Assembly: GCA_024280215.1 (NCBI GenBank)
Contig: JAJRQO010000011.1
Coordinates: 1-53,172, forward strand
Source: Candidatus Zixiibacteriota bacterium
Lineage (GTDB): Bacteria; Zixibacteria; MSB-5A5; GN15; FEB-12
DNA: 53,172 bases
Reading direction: 5' to 3'
In this document: positions 52,998 to 53,172 of the stretch, one piece after another
How the letters are laid out: the number at the start of each line of letters is the position of its first letter
How positions within the stretch are numbered: the stretch's first letter is position 1
Notes under the pieces: model-generated
Database searches by the model: none
The model's input: the letters and a program-made list of their open reading frames with translations, nothing else
What the model was told of the DNA's origin: nothing
Made by a program: the position numbers and the translations under genes

Positions 52998-53094
52998 GTA
53001 GGGGCAGACCTGAGGAGGTTGTCGCCCACTAAAATTTGTACCGACAGGGCATTGCCCTGTCTATCGTGTCGGAACCGCAGGGGTTCCGACCTAC
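52998..53094. repeat. Three-hairpin intergenic repeat bounded by GTAGG/CCTAC
   Basis: GTAGG (52998-53002) and CCTAC (53090-53094) bound three nested palindromes: GGGC..ACCT/AGGT..GCCC (53002-53027), GACAGGGC/GCCCTGTC with loop ATT (53043-53061), and GTCGGAACC/GGTTCCGAC with loop GCAGG (53068-53090). It is GC-rich in AT-rich surroundings and resembles dispersed intergenic repeats of FCB and related genomes. The last 78 bases of the window (53095-53172) hold no supported gene. Confidence 0.8.
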
Positions 53095-53172
53095 TTCACT
53101 ATCTCAGCCAATATACTATATGGATGGAGGTAGTATTTAATGTGTTGGTTACATCCAATAATGGGTTAAATG

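Overview
This 53 kb window is AT-rich bacterial DNA (roughly one third G+C by eye). It most probably comes from an anaerobic, Gram-negative member of the FCB superphylum, with Zixibacteria as the best guess. The evidence is a C-terminal NYPNPFNP/FlgD-like sorting module on a secreted M6 protease, a paired dockerin-like tail of the GDVN..GAIDISDL type on another protease, PorV- and Omp85-type outer-membrane proteins, lipoproteins with TolB-like propellers, and pyruvate:ferredoxin oxidoreductase. The phylum is an inference; the partial 16S gene at the left edge would settle it.

Layout. 1-831: 5' third of a 16S rRNA gene on the minus strand with leader, boxA and promoter. 1331-9362: GT39-TPR membrane protein, DUF3592 protein, large propeller lipoprotein, ferredoxin-NADP reductase and a U32-family protein. 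9363-11421: accessory patch with an IS110-type transposase remnant, decayed repeats, and a two-gene cassette (small HEPN-like protein plus a PUA-like/PD-(D/E)XK nuclease) that looks like an undescribed defence unit. 11422-14400: minimal bacterial microcompartment locus (WYL regulator, one BMC-H shell protein, acylating aldehyde dehydrogenase with an encapsulation-like N terminus) with an intrinsic-terminator-like hairpin between shell and enzyme genes. 14584-19812: sigma-54-type promoter followed by a lipoprotein, a PorV-like protein and a sorted M6 protease. 19814-23943: zinc-ribbon protein, dockerin-tailed metalloprotease, Omp85 protein.

24111-32029 is a compact type IV pilus/type II secretion operon: ATPase, platform protein, two pseudopilins, a PilM-PilN fusion, PilO, PilP and a short secretin. 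32030-39022 holds a MauE/DoxX-rhodanese pair, ZIP transporter, aminotransferase, FmdB-like zinc ribbon, GlcD-type oxidase, citrate synthase (with a perfect CRP-type palindrome just after its promoter) and a nitroreductase. 39124-43089 encodes two tandem histidine kinases without a response regulator. 43530-50897 holds a trxB-epimerase-cobO operon, an Rrf2-type Fe-S regulator flanked by GTTAG/CTAAC palindromes, dCTP deaminase and nifJ. 51037-52971 holds two exported proteins. The window closes with a three-hairpin intergenic repeat.

The metabolic genes (PFOR, ferredoxin-NADP reductase, citrate synthase, acylating aldehyde dehydrogenase in a compartment, thioredoxin reductase) fit an anaerobic or microaerobic heterotroph handling acetyl-CoA and aldehydes. 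All functional calls rest on motif recognition; no database search was run.
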